A stretch of DNA of 64,000 bases. Origin: Clostridia bacterium (GTDB lineage Bacteria; Bacillota; Clostridia; Oscillospirales; Acutalibacteraceae). The first letter of the stretch is position 1. Every line of letters starts with the position of its first letter. The notes beneath the pieces are model-generated. The model had not been told where the DNA came from and ran no database searches. It saw nothing but the letters and a program-made list of their open reading frames with translations. The stretch lies in assembly GCA_017415025.1 (NCBI GenBank), contig JAFQJH010000016.1, forward strand, positions 1-64,000. The letters run 5' to 3'. This document shows, piece by piece, positions 44,777 to 53,258 of this stretch. A program made the position numbers and the translations under genes.

Positions 44777-44946
44777 GCTAGCCTTGAGCAGTTTCCCCTG
44801 AAAGGGGAAATGTCGCGTAGCGACAAAGGGGTGTTGCGAAGCAACGAGGAAAACAAGATAAATCAAAGAGCTTTTTGGTCGCTGACGCTCCACCCATCCG
44901 CCCTGTCGGGCACCTTCCCTTTCAGAGAAGGTTGCTTGTCTTTAGC
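44777..44946. repeat. Long dispersed palindromic repeat, copy A
   Basis: About 170 bp whose ends (GCTAGCCTTGAGCAG and TTGCTTGTCTTTAGC) are imperfect inverted repeats. Inside are the hairpins CCCC/GGGG, TGTCGC/GCGACA, GTTGC/GCAAC, GCCC/GGGC and CCTTC/GAAGG. The right 130 bp differ from the copy ending at 48113 by about one base. No transposase is encoded, so it resembles a miniature or REP-like element. Confidence 0.72.
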
Positions 44947-45048
44947 TTGTTTCAAAATTGAAAAAACATCGACAAAACCAAATTTATCGAGCAAACTGAA
45001 ATTTATTTTGTAGCGCACGGTACTCGAACGTGCATATTAGGCGGGAAA

Positions 45049-45384
45049 TTACGGCGTTTCCTTATCCTGCACCATTTCCGCGATTTCCTTCACCATAAGA
45101 TATGTTGTGTTCACGGGCGGGGGAAGGAAGGTCAGAATTTTATCCGCGACAGCGAGGTAATCGCGTTTTGGAGTGAGAGTAATTCCCTCGTGAGTTGTGA
45201 CGGAAATCTGCGTGCTTTCTCTTTCGGCAACTATTTTTCCTGCACGCACACCCGTCTGCATATAATCGGTATTGATTTTGCTGATTGCAATGCCCGTCAT
45301 AACGAGTGTAGCCGCCGTTATCAGCACCACAACCGTCACATAAGCCTCAATAATTCGCCGTGTCTGCGTTTTATCCTTTTGCAT
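45049..45384 (-). CDS. Small single-pass membrane protein, unknown function
   Basis: A 111-residue protein with one N-terminal transmembrane segment (YVTVVVLITAATLVMTGIA) followed by an extracytoplasmic domain of about 70 residues, which contains ISVTTHEGITLTPKRDY. No family recognised. ATG 45384 has GGAGGTG 8 bp upstream. That Shine-Dalgarno lies in one arm of a 9-bp hairpin (45389-45397 with 45411-45419), which could limit translation. A longer reading to 45432 is rejected because it runs through the hairpin. It is divergent from the gene at 45528. Confidence 0.65.
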   Translation of the reverse strand: MQKDKTQTRRIIEAYVTVVVLITAATLVMTGIAISKINTDYMQTGVRAGKIVAERESTQISVTTHEGITLTPKRDYLAVADKILTFLPPPVNTTYLMVKEIAEMVQDKETP

Positions 45385-45388
45385 CAAA

Positions 45389-45419
45389 ACACCTCCGAAT
45401 TTATTTTTGACGGAGGTGT
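45389..45419 (-). promoter_or_regulatory. Shine-Dalgarno-sequestering hairpin
   Basis: Arms ACACCTCCG and CGGAGGTGT pair perfectly over 9 bp around a 13-nt AT-rich loop. In the minus-strand mRNA one arm is the ribosome site of the membrane protein gene. Confidence 0.55.
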
Positions 45420-45460
45420 AAGTTTTAATCAACAGGTTACCTGAGTAAAATTACTTCGCC

Positions 45461-45489
45461 TTGACAAGCAATCTGTCGAATGATAAAAT
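45461..45489 (+). promoter_or_regulatory. Promoter of the gene at 45528
   Basis: TTGACA (45461-45466), 17-bp spacer, TAAAAT (45484-45489). Confidence 0.8.
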
Positions 45490-45527
45490 TATTTAAGTAT
45501 AATAAAGGATTTTTCAAAGAGGCTGAT

Positions 45528-45920
45528 ATGAAAAAATTTCTTATTGATAAAACGATATTTCTTGTAATTGAAATAATTATAATGATTTTAATTCCGTTGT
45601 ATTCAGGTCCTGTTTTTACGGTGATTTTTGAACTGATGGCTATATTTTCGGCAGTTTATCTTTGCAGAAATATACTTTTACTGCCGTTGGATTTGATCGT
45701 TGGTAAAACTAAAAAAGAGATGTATTTTTCCTCTCAGAGTGGTTATGAAGAGAACCAGGTTTTTAAGGGTAAGTACCCCAATTGGTATTTTCACTATGGT
45801 GAGAATGAAAAAGTATCTTTAGTTGTACCGTCTTGTTATGATTCCGTCCCCGAACAGGATATTAAAATCAAAGTCACTTATTACCGATATTCTAAAATTT
45901 TACTTGATTGGGAAGTATAA
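45528..45920 (+). CDS. Small membrane protein, unknown function
   Basis: A 130-residue protein with two adjacent N-terminal transmembrane segments (FLVIEIIIMILIPLY and FTVIFELMAIFSAVYL) and a soluble C-terminal half with many aromatic residues (KYPNWYFHYGENEK). No known domain. ATG 45528 has GAGG at 5 bp and a strong promoter 40 bp upstream; an in-frame ATG at 45480 lies inside the promoter and is rejected. Confidence 0.7.
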   Translation: MKKFLIDKTIFLVIEIIIMILIPLYSGPVFTVIFELMAIFSAVYLCRNILLLPLDLIVGKTKKEMYFSSQSGYEENQVFKGKYPNWYFHYGENEKVSLVVPSCYDSVPEQDIKIKVTYYRYSKILLDWEV

Positions 45921-45988
45921 TGCTTGTTGTATTTGTAACATTTCACAAAATATAACCCGTTTTATTGCAACAATAAGCAATTTGTATA

Positions 45989-46017
45989 TTGCAAATTCCC
46001 TTTTTATTGGATATAAT
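45989..46017 (+). promoter_or_regulatory. Promoter of pckG
   Basis: TTGCAA (45989-45994), 17-bp spacer, TATAAT (46012-46017). Confidence 0.85.
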
Positions 46018-46061
46018 ATATGTGTAAAAATTTGTATTTTCAACGAAAGGATTGAAATATT

Positions 46062-47849
46062 ATGGCATTGACAACCAACAAGTCAATTCTCGATTGGATT
46101 GACGAAAAAGTAGAACTCGTTAAGCCTGACGAGGTAGTCTGGATTGACGGCTCTGAGGAACAGCTCGAGGCTCTTCGCGCTGAATCTGTTTCAACAGGCG
46201 AAATGATCAAGCTCAACCAGGAAAAGCTTCCCGGCTGCTACCTTCACAGAACTAACCCCAACGACGTTGCACGTGTTGAGGACAGAACCTTCATCTGCTC
46301 AAAGAAGAAGGAAGATGCAGGCCCGACAAACAACTGGTGCGATCCCGACGAGATGTACGCAAAGCTTTACGACATCGCTCGTGATTCATACAAGGGCAGA
46401 ACAATGTACGTTATCCCGTTCTCAATGGGTCCGATCGGCTCACCTCTTGCAAAGGTTGGTGTTGAGATCACAGACTCAATCTACGTTGTTCTCAATATGG
46501 TAATTATGACTCGTGTCGGCAAGGAAGTTATGGACGTTCTCGGCGACAGCAATGACTGGGTACGCTGCTTCCACGCAAAATGCGATATCGACCCCGAGAA
46601 GAGATACATCTGCCAGTTCCCCGAAGACAACGCTATCATCTCCGTTAACTCAGGTTACGGCGGAAACGTTCTCCTCGGTAAGAAGTGCTTTGCTCTTCGT
46701 ATCGCTTCATACCAGGGCTGGAAGGAAGGCTGGATGGCAGAGCATATGCTCATCCTCGGTCTTGAGAATCCGCAGGGCGAGGTTAAGTACATCGCTGCTG
46801 CGTTCCCCTCAGCTTGCGGTAAGACAAACCTTGCTATGCTCATTCCTCCCGCATACCTTAAGGAGAAGGGCTACAAGGTATGGACAATCGGTGATGACAT
46901 CGCTTGGATGAGAATAGGTAAGGATGGCAGACTCTATGCTATCAACCCAGAAAACGGCTTCTTCGGCGTTGCACCGGGCACAAACGAGAAGTCAAACTTC
47001 AACGCTCTTGAGTCAACAAAGAAGAACACAATCTTCACAAACGTTCTTCACAATCTTGAAGATAATACAGTTTGGTGGGAAGGCCTCAACAAGGATCTCC
47101 CGACAAATGCTAATGACTGGATCGGCAATCCCTGGGATCCGACAAAGTTCAATAAGGCTGACAAGTCAACCTACGGCGCAAACCCGAACTCAAGATTTAC
47201 AGCTCCGGCAATCAACTGCCCCTGCATCTCTCCCGAGTTTGATAAGGGCGAAGGTGTGCCCATCTCTGCAATCGTATTCGGCGGCCGCCGTGCAAAGTGC
47301 GCTCCGCTCGTTTACCAGTCAAAGAGCTGGGAGAACGGTGTATTCATCGGTTCTGCTATGGCTTCTGAGACAACAGCTGCTGCTGCAGGTGCAGTAGGCG
47401 TTGTTCGCCGTGACCCGATGGCTATGCTTCCGTTCTGCGGTTACCATATGGCTGACTACTTCCAGCACTGGCTCGATATGGGCGAGAAGCTTGGCGACAA
47501 GGCTCCGAAGATCTTCAACGTCAACTGGTTCCGTACAGACGATGAAGGCAACTTCATCTGGCCGGGATTCGGCGACAATATGCGTGTCCTCAACTGGATT
47601 CTTGACCGTTGCGAGGGCAAGGCAGATGCAACAGAAACAGCTATCGGTTACGTTCCGAAGCCGGAAGACATCGACCTTACAGACCTCGATATGGACATCG
47701 AAACTCTTAAGGAAATCCTTACAGTTGATAAGGAGACATGGGAGAAGGAAGCAGCAGAAATCGAAGAGCACTACAAGAAGTTTGGCGACAGACTTCCCGA
47801 GGAGCTTAAGGTTCAGCTCGCTAACCTCAAGGCAAACCTTGCAAAATAA
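46062..47849 (+). CDS. pckG: Phosphoenolpyruvate carboxykinase (GTP)
   Basis: A 595-residue GTP-dependent PEP carboxykinase, the full family length. It interconverts oxaloacetate and PEP with GTP/GDP; in fermenting anaerobes it often runs toward oxaloacetate. The motifs are IPFSMGPIGSP (substrate loop), FPSACGKTNLAML (P-loop with the reactive Cys), IGDDIAWM (metal site) and FGGRRAKCAPL. AAAGG precedes the ATG and a near-consensus promoter is at 45989-46017. It is a single-gene unit ending at 47866-47895. Codon use matches the highly expressed surface-protein genes. Confidence 0.96.
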   Translation: MALTTNKSILDWIDEKVELVKPDEVVWIDGSEEQLEALRAESVSTGEMIKLNQEKLPGCYLHRTNPNDVARVEDRTFICSKKKEDAGPTNNWCDPDEMYAKLYDIARDSYKGRTMYVIPFSMGPIGSPLAKVGVEITDSIYVVLNMVIMTRVGKEVMDVLGDSNDWVRCFHAKCDIDPEKRYICQFPEDNAIISVNSGYGGNVLLGKKCFALRIASYQGWKEGWMAEHMLILGLENPQGEVKYIAAAFPSACGKTNLAMLIPPAYLKEKGYKVWTIGDDIAWMRIGKDGRLYAINPENGFFGVAPGTNEKSNFNALESTKKNTIFTNVLHNLEDNTVWWEGLNKDLPTNANDWIGNPWDPTKFNKADKSTYGANPNSRFTAPAINCPCISPEFDKGEGVPISAIVFGGRRAKCAPLVYQSKSWENGVFIGSAMASETTAAAAGAVGVVRRDPMAMLPFCGYHMADYFQHWLDMGEKLGDKAPKIFNVNWFRTDDEGNFIWPGFGDNMRVLNWILDRCEGKADATETAIGYVPKPEDIDLTDLDMDIETLKEILTVDKETWEKEAAEIEEHYKKFGDRLPEELKVQLANLKANLAK

Positions 47850-47865
47850 GTTTATAAAACAAATC

Positions 47866-47895
47866 ACGGCTCGCACAACAGTGCGGGCCGTTTTT
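47866..47895 (+). terminator. Terminator of pckG
   Basis: 11-bp stem ACGGCTCGCAC/GTGCGGGCCGT with AACA loop and TTTTT. Confidence 0.92.
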
Positions 47896-47944
47896 GTGTG
47901 GTTGTTAAATTTTAATTTGTCGGGGAGAAATAAAAGTCAGTAGA

Positions 47945-48113
47945 ACAATGGCGCCCCTGAAAGGGGAGCTGGCACGACGAAGTCGTGACTGAGGGGTTCG
48001 TTGCGAAGCAACGAGAAAAACAAGATAAATCAAAGAGCTTTTTGGTCGCTGACGCTCCACCCATCCGCCCTGTCGGGCACCTTCCCTTTCAGAGAAGGTT
48101 GCTTGTCTTTAGC
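47945..48113. repeat. Long dispersed palindromic repeat, copy B
   Basis: Second complete copy of the element at 44777-44946. The hairpin after CCCCTGAAAGGGG has a different stem, GCACGAC/GTCGTG, in place of TGTCGC/GCGACA, but remains paired. The GTTGC/GCAAC hairpin and the right-hand 110 bp are nearly unchanged. Confidence 0.72.
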
Positions 48114-48177
48114 TTGTTTCAAAATTGAAAAGACAGCGACAAACTTCCAATTTATCGAGCAAATATCGAGCGGATTC

Positions 48178-48300
48178 GTAGGGCACGGCGCTTGCCGACG
48201 TGCCGAAGATTCAGCAAAAATAACGGCGTGTCTCAAGAGCCACGCCCTACGCACCTTAATGTAATTATGTCAGTAGGGGAGCATAGTATGCTCCCGAAGA
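48178..48300. repeat. Dispersed palindromic element, copy 2
   Basis: Near-identical to 93-217: a GTAGGGC/GCCCTAC-bounded fold (48178-48250), a constant linker, then the GGGGAGCATA/TATGCTCCC hairpin. In both copies it follows the right end of the long palindromic repeat, so the two behave as a composite. Between 48301 and 48428 nothing else is seen. Confidence 0.72.
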
Positions 48301-48428
48301 TTACGCGAATTTCCGCGGTCAGATGATATCTGCCTCTACGAAACCAAATATAATTTGTTATTTATAAACCGCGGCGCACCCCGAAATTCATCGTCATTCA
48401 TTATTCATTGCAAAGTCAAGGACACTGC

Positions 48429-48457
48429 TTGACGGTGGGATAATTTTAATATAAAAT
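48429..48457 (+). promoter_or_regulatory. Promoter of the FAD oxidoreductase gene
   Basis: TTGACG (48429-48434), 17-bp spacer, TAAAAT (48452-48457). It would give a leader of only about 10 nt before the start codon. Confidence 0.55.
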
Positions 48458-48474
48458 AAATCCGAGGTGATGTT

Positions 48475-49722
48475 ATGAAATACGACCTTGTTGTTGCCGG
48501 CGGAGGGCTTTCGGGCGTTGCGGCGGCGGTAAGTGCCGCACGTGAGGGGATGCGTGTTCTGCTTGTTGAAAAAGCGGGTTGTCTCGGCGGTGCGATTGCA
48601 AATAATCTCGTTTATCCGTTTATGCCCTATTGGTTAAGAGGCGAAACGGCTGAAAGAAGTTATCTCTCGCAAGGAATTTTCAAAGAGATGAAAGAAAGGC
48701 ACGATAAGTATGTTTCGGATTGTAAGGACCACGAATTCAATTCGGAATATTTTAAAATTGTGCTCGATGATATGACAACCGCAGCGGGTGTCGATGTCCT
48801 TTTTCACGGTGTTGTTTACGGTGTGAAAACACAGGAAAGACAAATTACCGAGATTGAAATAACTGCAAAGAGTCAGCAGATAACCGTTGAGGCAGATTTC
48901 TTTATTGATGCGACGGGCGACGGTGAATTGTTTTACCTCGCAGGATGCGATTTTCAGCTCGGTCGCGAAAGTGATGGACTTTGCCAGCCGATGACGACCT
49001 GCTTCAGAATGAGCGGTGTTGACCTTGATTTATTTACCGAAGAGCGTCCGCGCTTGCAGGAGCTGTATAAAGAAAAGCAGGCTAAGGGTGAGATAACAAA
49101 TCCCCGAGAGAATATTCTTGTGTTTTTCGGAGTGGGTGAGGATGTCCTGCATTTTAATACAACCCGAGTGGTTAAGCTTGACCCGACAAACCCGTTCGAC
49201 GTGAGCCGTGCGGAGATTATCGCGCGCCGACAGATTCACGAAATGGTGAGCTTCCTTAAAGAAAATTCAAAGGCATTTGACGAAAGTGCATTGATTTCCA
49301 TAGCCGTTGACATCGGCGTGAGAGAAAGCCGCAAGCTCAAAGGTGTTCACATTCTCACGGCTGATGAGATTATAAACTGCACGCGCTTTGAGGATTCAAT
49401 TGCACTCGGCAATTACGATATTGATATACATAACCCGTCGGGTACGGGAACAAGCCACAGGTTTTTCGGTGACGGTGAGTATTATACAATTCCTTACCGC
49501 AGTTTGTTGCCTGTTGAGTATGACAATCTGTTGGTTGCAGGACGCTGTCTGTCCGCAACGCACGAGGCACAGGCATCCGTCAGAATTATACCGATTTGCT
49601 GTTGTCTCGGTCAGGCGGCAGGCACAGCGGCGGCACTTGCGTTTAAGACAAATAAAAATGTCCACACCGTTGATATTGCTGATTTGCAGAAAAAGCTTAT
49701 CGAAAACGGCGCGGTGATATAA
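48475..49722 (+). CDS. FAD-dependent oxidoreductase
   Basis: A 415-residue flavoprotein of the FAD_oxidored type (fumarate-reductase-like fold). The N terminus has the dinucleotide motif VAGGGLSGVAAAVSAAREG and VLLVEK, and the FAD-binding ATG motif appears as IDATGDGELFYLAG. The C-terminal VAGRCLSATHEAQASVRI closes the FAD site. Such proteins are found near glycoside hydrolases in gut anaerobes, but their substrate is mostly unknown. GAGGTG precedes the ATG. It is a single gene ending at a shared terminator. Confidence 0.85.
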   Translation: MKYDLVVAGGGLSGVAAAVSAAREGMRVLLVEKAGCLGGAIANNLVYPFMPYWLRGETAERSYLSQGIFKEMKERHDKYVSDCKDHEFNSEYFKIVLDDMTTAAGVDVLFHGVVYGVKTQERQITEIEITAKSQQITVEADFFIDATGDGELFYLAGCDFQLGRESDGLCQPMTTCFRMSGVDLDLFTEERPRLQELYKEKQAKGEITNPRENILVFFGVGEDVLHFNTTRVVKLDPTNPFDVSRAEIIARRQIHEMVSFLKENSKAFDESALISIAVDIGVRESRKLKGVHILTADEIINCTRFEDSIALGNYDIDIHNPSGTGTSHRFFGDGEYYTIPYRSLLPVEYDNLLVAGRCLSATHEAQASVRIIPICCCLGQAAGTAAALAFKTNKNVHTVDIADLQKKLIENGAVI

Positions 49723-49726
49723 AAGT

Positions 49727-49758
49727 AAGAAGCTGACATCATTCGGTGTCAGCTTCTT
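49727..49758. terminator. Bidirectional terminator (FAD oxidoreductase / trxB)
   Basis: Perfect 12-bp stem AAGAAGCTGACA/TGTCAGCTTCTT with 8-nt loop, between convergent genes. Confidence 0.92.
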
Positions 49759-49776
49759 TATTATATTACGATATTT

Positions 49777-50685
49777 TTATTTCAATCCGTCAACAAAATC
49801 ACAAGCGGCGAGGGCGGCGACTGCGCCGTCAGCGGCTGCTGTTGCGACCTGGCGGATTTTCTTTGTGCGGCAATCGCCTGCAACAAAAATTCCGTTTGCG
49901 CCTGTTACGCAGGATTCGTCTGCGCTTGCATAACCTCTTTCGTCAAGAGCGATAACATTTGCGAACGCCTCGTTCTGCGGAATAAGACCGATTGCGATGA
50001 AGAGTCCGTCAAGGCTGATGTGAGAAACACTGCCGTCGGCATTCTTTGTGATTTCTACGCCGTCAAGCTCGGTTTCGCCCGTGAAGGCGGTTACCTTTGT
50101 GCCCGTGATAACCTCGATGTTGTCCTTCGCGTAAACCTGCTCTGCGAGCTTCTGTTCACCTGTGAGGAAATCGAGGTCCTGCATAACGTAAACCTTTTCT
50201 GCAAGGTCGGAAAGGAGAATAGCCTCCTGTAAAGCGGAATTACCTCCGCCGACAACACCGACCGTCTTGCCCTTGAAGAAAGCACCGTCACATACAGCGC
50301 AGAAGGAAATTCCTTCGCCGACGTATTTGTGCTCGTTCTCGAGACCTAACATTCTGTGCTTTGCACCTGTTGCGATGATGACTGCTTTGCCTTCAAATTC
50401 GCCTGAATCGGTAACAACTGTCTTTGTTGCACCGTCCTTGATTTCGAGCGCTTCGCAAAGCTCAACGTCTGCGCCCTGCTCAAGCACCTGCTCAACGAGC
50501 TTGTCTGCAAACTCGTTGCCCGTAAGCTGAATAAAGCCGGGAATATTCTCAACCTTGGGGGAGTACGTAATCTGACCGCCGAAGGTTGCCTTCTCAATAA
50601 CGAGAACGCTCTTGTTAGCCCTGCGAGCATACAGGGCGGCGGTAAGCCCCGCAGGACCACCGCCGATAATTATAATATCATACAT
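49777..50685 (-). CDS. trxB: Thioredoxin reductase
   Basis: A 302-residue NADPH-dependent thioredoxin reductase. It has the FAD motif IIIGGGPAGLTAALYA, the redox pair in FCAVCDG (Cys129, Cys132), the NADPH motif VVGGGNSALQEA and the C-terminal FAD motif GIFVAGDC. It lies 30 bp after nrdD on the same strand, so it is probably co-transcribed with it and reduces the redoxin domain fused to NrdD. Confidence 0.95.
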   Translation of the reverse strand: MYDIIIIGGGPAGLTAALYARRANKSVLVIEKATFGGQITYSPKVENIPGFIQLTGNEFADKLVEQVLEQGADVELCEALEIKDGATKTVVTDSGEFEGKAVIIATGAKHRMLGLENEHKYVGEGISFCAVCDGAFFKGKTVGVVGGGNSALQEAILLSDLAEKVYVMQDLDFLTGEQKLAEQVYAKDNIEVITGTKVTAFTGETELDGVEITKNADGSVSHISLDGLFIAIGLIPQNEAFANVIALDERGYASADESCVTGANGIFVAGDCRTKKIRQVATAAADGAVAALAACDFVDGLK

Positions 50686-50715
50686 AAATATTATCCCTTA
50701 AAATGTTGTTTTTAC

Positions 50716-53088
50716 TTAAGCGCCGAGGAACTTTTTGATATCGGAAACGCCTGTATACTTCTCAACAACGCCGTCCTTGATAATTACAAGTGTCGGAGCC
50801 TGCTTGATGCCGAACTGTGTTGCGAGGTCTGCGTTTTCTTCTGCAAGGAGCTTCTCGTAGGGGAAGCCTGCCTTGTCGAGGAATGCACAGGCAATCTTAC
50901 AGTTGGGACAGGTTGCTGTTGCAAAAAGGATGTTGCGTGTCTCTGCAACGGGAGCATCAGCACCAACGATTACATCGGATTTAACAGTGTCAGATGCTGA
51001 CTTTTTGAGAATTGATTTGCCGATATCGTAAACCTTACGGTCCTTGTACTCCTGAGTCTTACCGTCGTTCCAGTTCTTAACGGGACGGTAGTAGCCTGTG
51101 ATACGGCTGTAAACCTCTGCCTCCTCACCGCACTCGGGACAGGTGAATGCCTCGCCTGCGATGTAGCCGTGGTTTTTACATACGGAGTATGTCGGAGAAA
51201 TTGAGTAGTAGGGGAGTCTGTAATTCTCTGCAATCTTTCTTACAAGACTTGCGCAGGACTGCCAATCGGGAAGCTTTTCGCCGAGGAAAGCGTGGAAAAC
51301 AGTACCTGAAGTGTAAAGAGTGTGAAGCTCATCCTGCATATCAAGAGCTGTGAAGATATCCTCTGTGTAACCAACGGGAAGATGTGAAGAGTTGGTGTAG
51401 TAAGGAGTCTGATTCTTCTCACAGCCTGCTGTGATGATGTCGGGATAGTACTTGAGGTCGTGCTTTGCAAGACGGAATGCTGTTGACTCAGCGGGAGTTG
51501 CCTCAAGGTTGTAAAGATCGCCGTACTGAACCTGATAGTCGGAGAGTCTTTCTCTCATATGGTTAAGAACGTCCTTTGCAAACTGCTGTGTCTTCTCCGT
51601 TGTCATATCAGCGCGGAGCCACTTTGCATTAAGACCAACCTCGTTCATACCGACAAGACCGATTGTTGAGAAGTGGTTGTCGAATGTGCCGAGATATCTC
51701 TTTGTGTAGGGGTAAAGACCTGAATCGAGAAGCTTTGTGATAACTGTTCTCTTAACCTTGAGTGAACGTGCGGAAATATCCATCATTCTGTCAAGACGAG
51801 CGTAGAAATCCTCCTCATCCTTTGCAAGGTAAGCAATTCTCGGAAGGTTGATTGTAACAACGCCGACTGAACCTGTTGATTCACCTGAACCGAAGAAGCC
51901 GCCGGACTTCTTACGAAGCTCACGAAGGTCAAGACGGAGACGGCAGCACATTGAACGTACATCGCTGGGCTCCATATCGGAGTTGATGTAGTTTGAGAAA
52001 TACGGTGTGCCGTACTTTGCAGTCATCTCGAAGAGAAGCTTGTTGTTCTCTGTCTCTGACCAGTCAAAGTCGCGTGTGATTGAATATGTGGGGATAGGAT
52101 ACTGGAAGCCTCTGCCGTTGGCATCACCCTCGACCATAATCTCGATGAATGCCTTGTTGACCATATCCATTTCTTTCTTACAATCTTTGTACTTGAAGTC
52201 CATTTCCTTGCCGCCGACGATAGCGTTGAGCTCTGCAAGGTCGTTGGGAACTGTCCAGTCAAGAGTAATGTTTGTGAAGGGTGACTGTGTACCCCAACGT
52301 GACGGAGTGTTTACACCGTAGATGAATGACTGGATGCACTGCTTGACCTCCTTGTATGAAAGGTTATCAACCTTTACGAAGGGAGCAAGATAAGTGTCGA
52401 ATGATGAGAATGCCTGTGCGCCTGCCCATTCATTCTGCATAATGCCGAGGAAGTTTACCATCTGGTTGCAGAGAGTTGAAAGGTGAGCAGCGGGAGCAGA
52501 TGTAATCTTGCCGGGAACACCGCCGAGACCCTCCTGAATAAGCTGCTTGAGTGACCAGCCTGCACAGTAGCCTGTGAGCATTGAAAGGTCGTGGATGTGG
52601 ATATCAGCGTTTCTGTGAGCGTTGCCGATCTCGTCATCATAAATCTCTGAAAGCCAGTAGTTAGCGGTAACTGCGCCTGAGTTTGAAAGGATAAGACCGC
52701 CGACTGAATAAGTAACGGTGGAGTTTTCCTTAACACGCCAGTCGTTGATTTTAAGGTAATTGTCGATGATTGCCTTGTAGTCAACCATTGTTGCGTTGAG
52801 GTTACGGATCTTCTCTCTCTGACGGCGGTAGATGATGTATGCCTTTGCAACATCGTCATAGCCTGCCTTGATGAGAACTGACTCAACGCTGTCCTGGATG
52901 TTTTCGACGGAAATCTGACCGTCCTTGATTTTCGGCTCAAATTCTGCCGTAACCTTTAATGCGATAAGATCGATAATGTCGGGGTGTGAATACTTGTCAC
53001 AAGCCTCGAATGCCTGGGAGATCGCTGTGCTGATTTTTGAAATGTCAAATTCTACGGTCTTGCCGTCTCTTTTAATGACAGTATACAT
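50716..53088 (-). CDS. nrdD: Anaerobic ribonucleotide reductase with C-terminal redoxin domain
   Basis: A 790-residue class III ribonucleotide reductase. An N-terminal ATP cone (residues 1-90) precedes the ten-stranded catalytic barrel, then a metal-binding segment (CKNHGY, CPECG) and the glycyl-radical motif RITGYY (Gly665). Residues about 705-790 form an extra glutaredoxin/NrdH-like domain with the redox pair CPNC (Cys727, Cys730). This suggests a thiol-dependent enzyme carrying its own electron donor, with the adjacent TrxB as reductase. It makes deoxynucleotides without oxygen. The promoter and NrdR-like boxes are at 53134-53187. Confidence 0.93.
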   Translation of the reverse strand: MYTVIKRDGKTVEFDISKISTAISQAFEACDKYSHPDIIDLIALKVTAEFEPKIKDGQISVENIQDSVESVLIKAGYDDVAKAYIIYRRQREKIRNLNATMVDYKAIIDNYLKINDWRVKENSTVTYSVGGLILSNSGAVTANYWLSEIYDDEIGNAHRNADIHIHDLSMLTGYCAGWSLKQLIQEGLGGVPGKITSAPAAHLSTLCNQMVNFLGIMQNEWAGAQAFSSFDTYLAPFVKVDNLSYKEVKQCIQSFIYGVNTPSRWGTQSPFTNITLDWTVPNDLAELNAIVGGKEMDFKYKDCKKEMDMVNKAFIEIMVEGDANGRGFQYPIPTYSITRDFDWSETENNKLLFEMTAKYGTPYFSNYINSDMEPSDVRSMCCRLRLDLRELRKKSGGFFGSGESTGSVGVVTINLPRIAYLAKDEEDFYARLDRMMDISARSLKVKRTVITKLLDSGLYPYTKRYLGTFDNHFSTIGLVGMNEVGLNAKWLRADMTTEKTQQFAKDVLNHMRERLSDYQVQYGDLYNLEATPAESTAFRLAKHDLKYYPDIITAGCEKNQTPYYTNSSHLPVGYTEDIFTALDMQDELHTLYTSGTVFHAFLGEKLPDWQSCASLVRKIAENYRLPYYSISPTYSVCKNHGYIAGEAFTCPECGEEAEVYSRITGYYRPVKNWNDGKTQEYKDRKVYDIGKSILKKSASDTVKSDVIVGADAPVAETRNILFATATCPNCKIACAFLDKAGFPYEKLLAEENADLATQFGIKQAPTLVIIKDGVVEKYTGVSDIKKFLGA

Positions 53089-53133
53089 AGTTTTTCTCCT
53101 TTTCTTTTTTCTTCTTCATTTGCGTGCGGGACG

Positions 53134-53163
53134 ATTATAGCATAGATATTGTGTGCTTGTCAA
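53134..53163 (-). promoter_or_regulatory. Promoter of nrdD-trxB
   Basis: Minus strand TTGACA (53158-53163), 18-bp spacer, TATAAT (53134-53139). One NrdR-like box fills the spacer. Confidence 0.85.
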
Positions 53164-53187
53164 CAGCAAAAACACAATATCTTGGTT
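53139..53187. promoter_or_regulatory. Tandem NrdR-like boxes
   Basis: Two 16-bp sites, 53139-53154 and 53172-53187, share ACACAATATCT (in opposite orientations) and their centres are 33 bp apart, about three helical turns. This fits the paired NrdR boxes known ahead of ribonucleotide reductase genes. A further inverted repeat, TAGTAC-N8-GTACTA, is at 53201-53220. Confidence 0.65.
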
Positions 53188-53258
53188 AATTTCTGCCCCA
53201 TAGTACGATATTTGGTACTAAATCTTGTGTTTTTACAAGAAATAACACATAAATTTGG

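Noticed and set aside
44777-44946. Insertion sequence
   Set aside because: Inverted ends exist, but no transposase frame is found in either copy; it is better described as a palindromic repeat.
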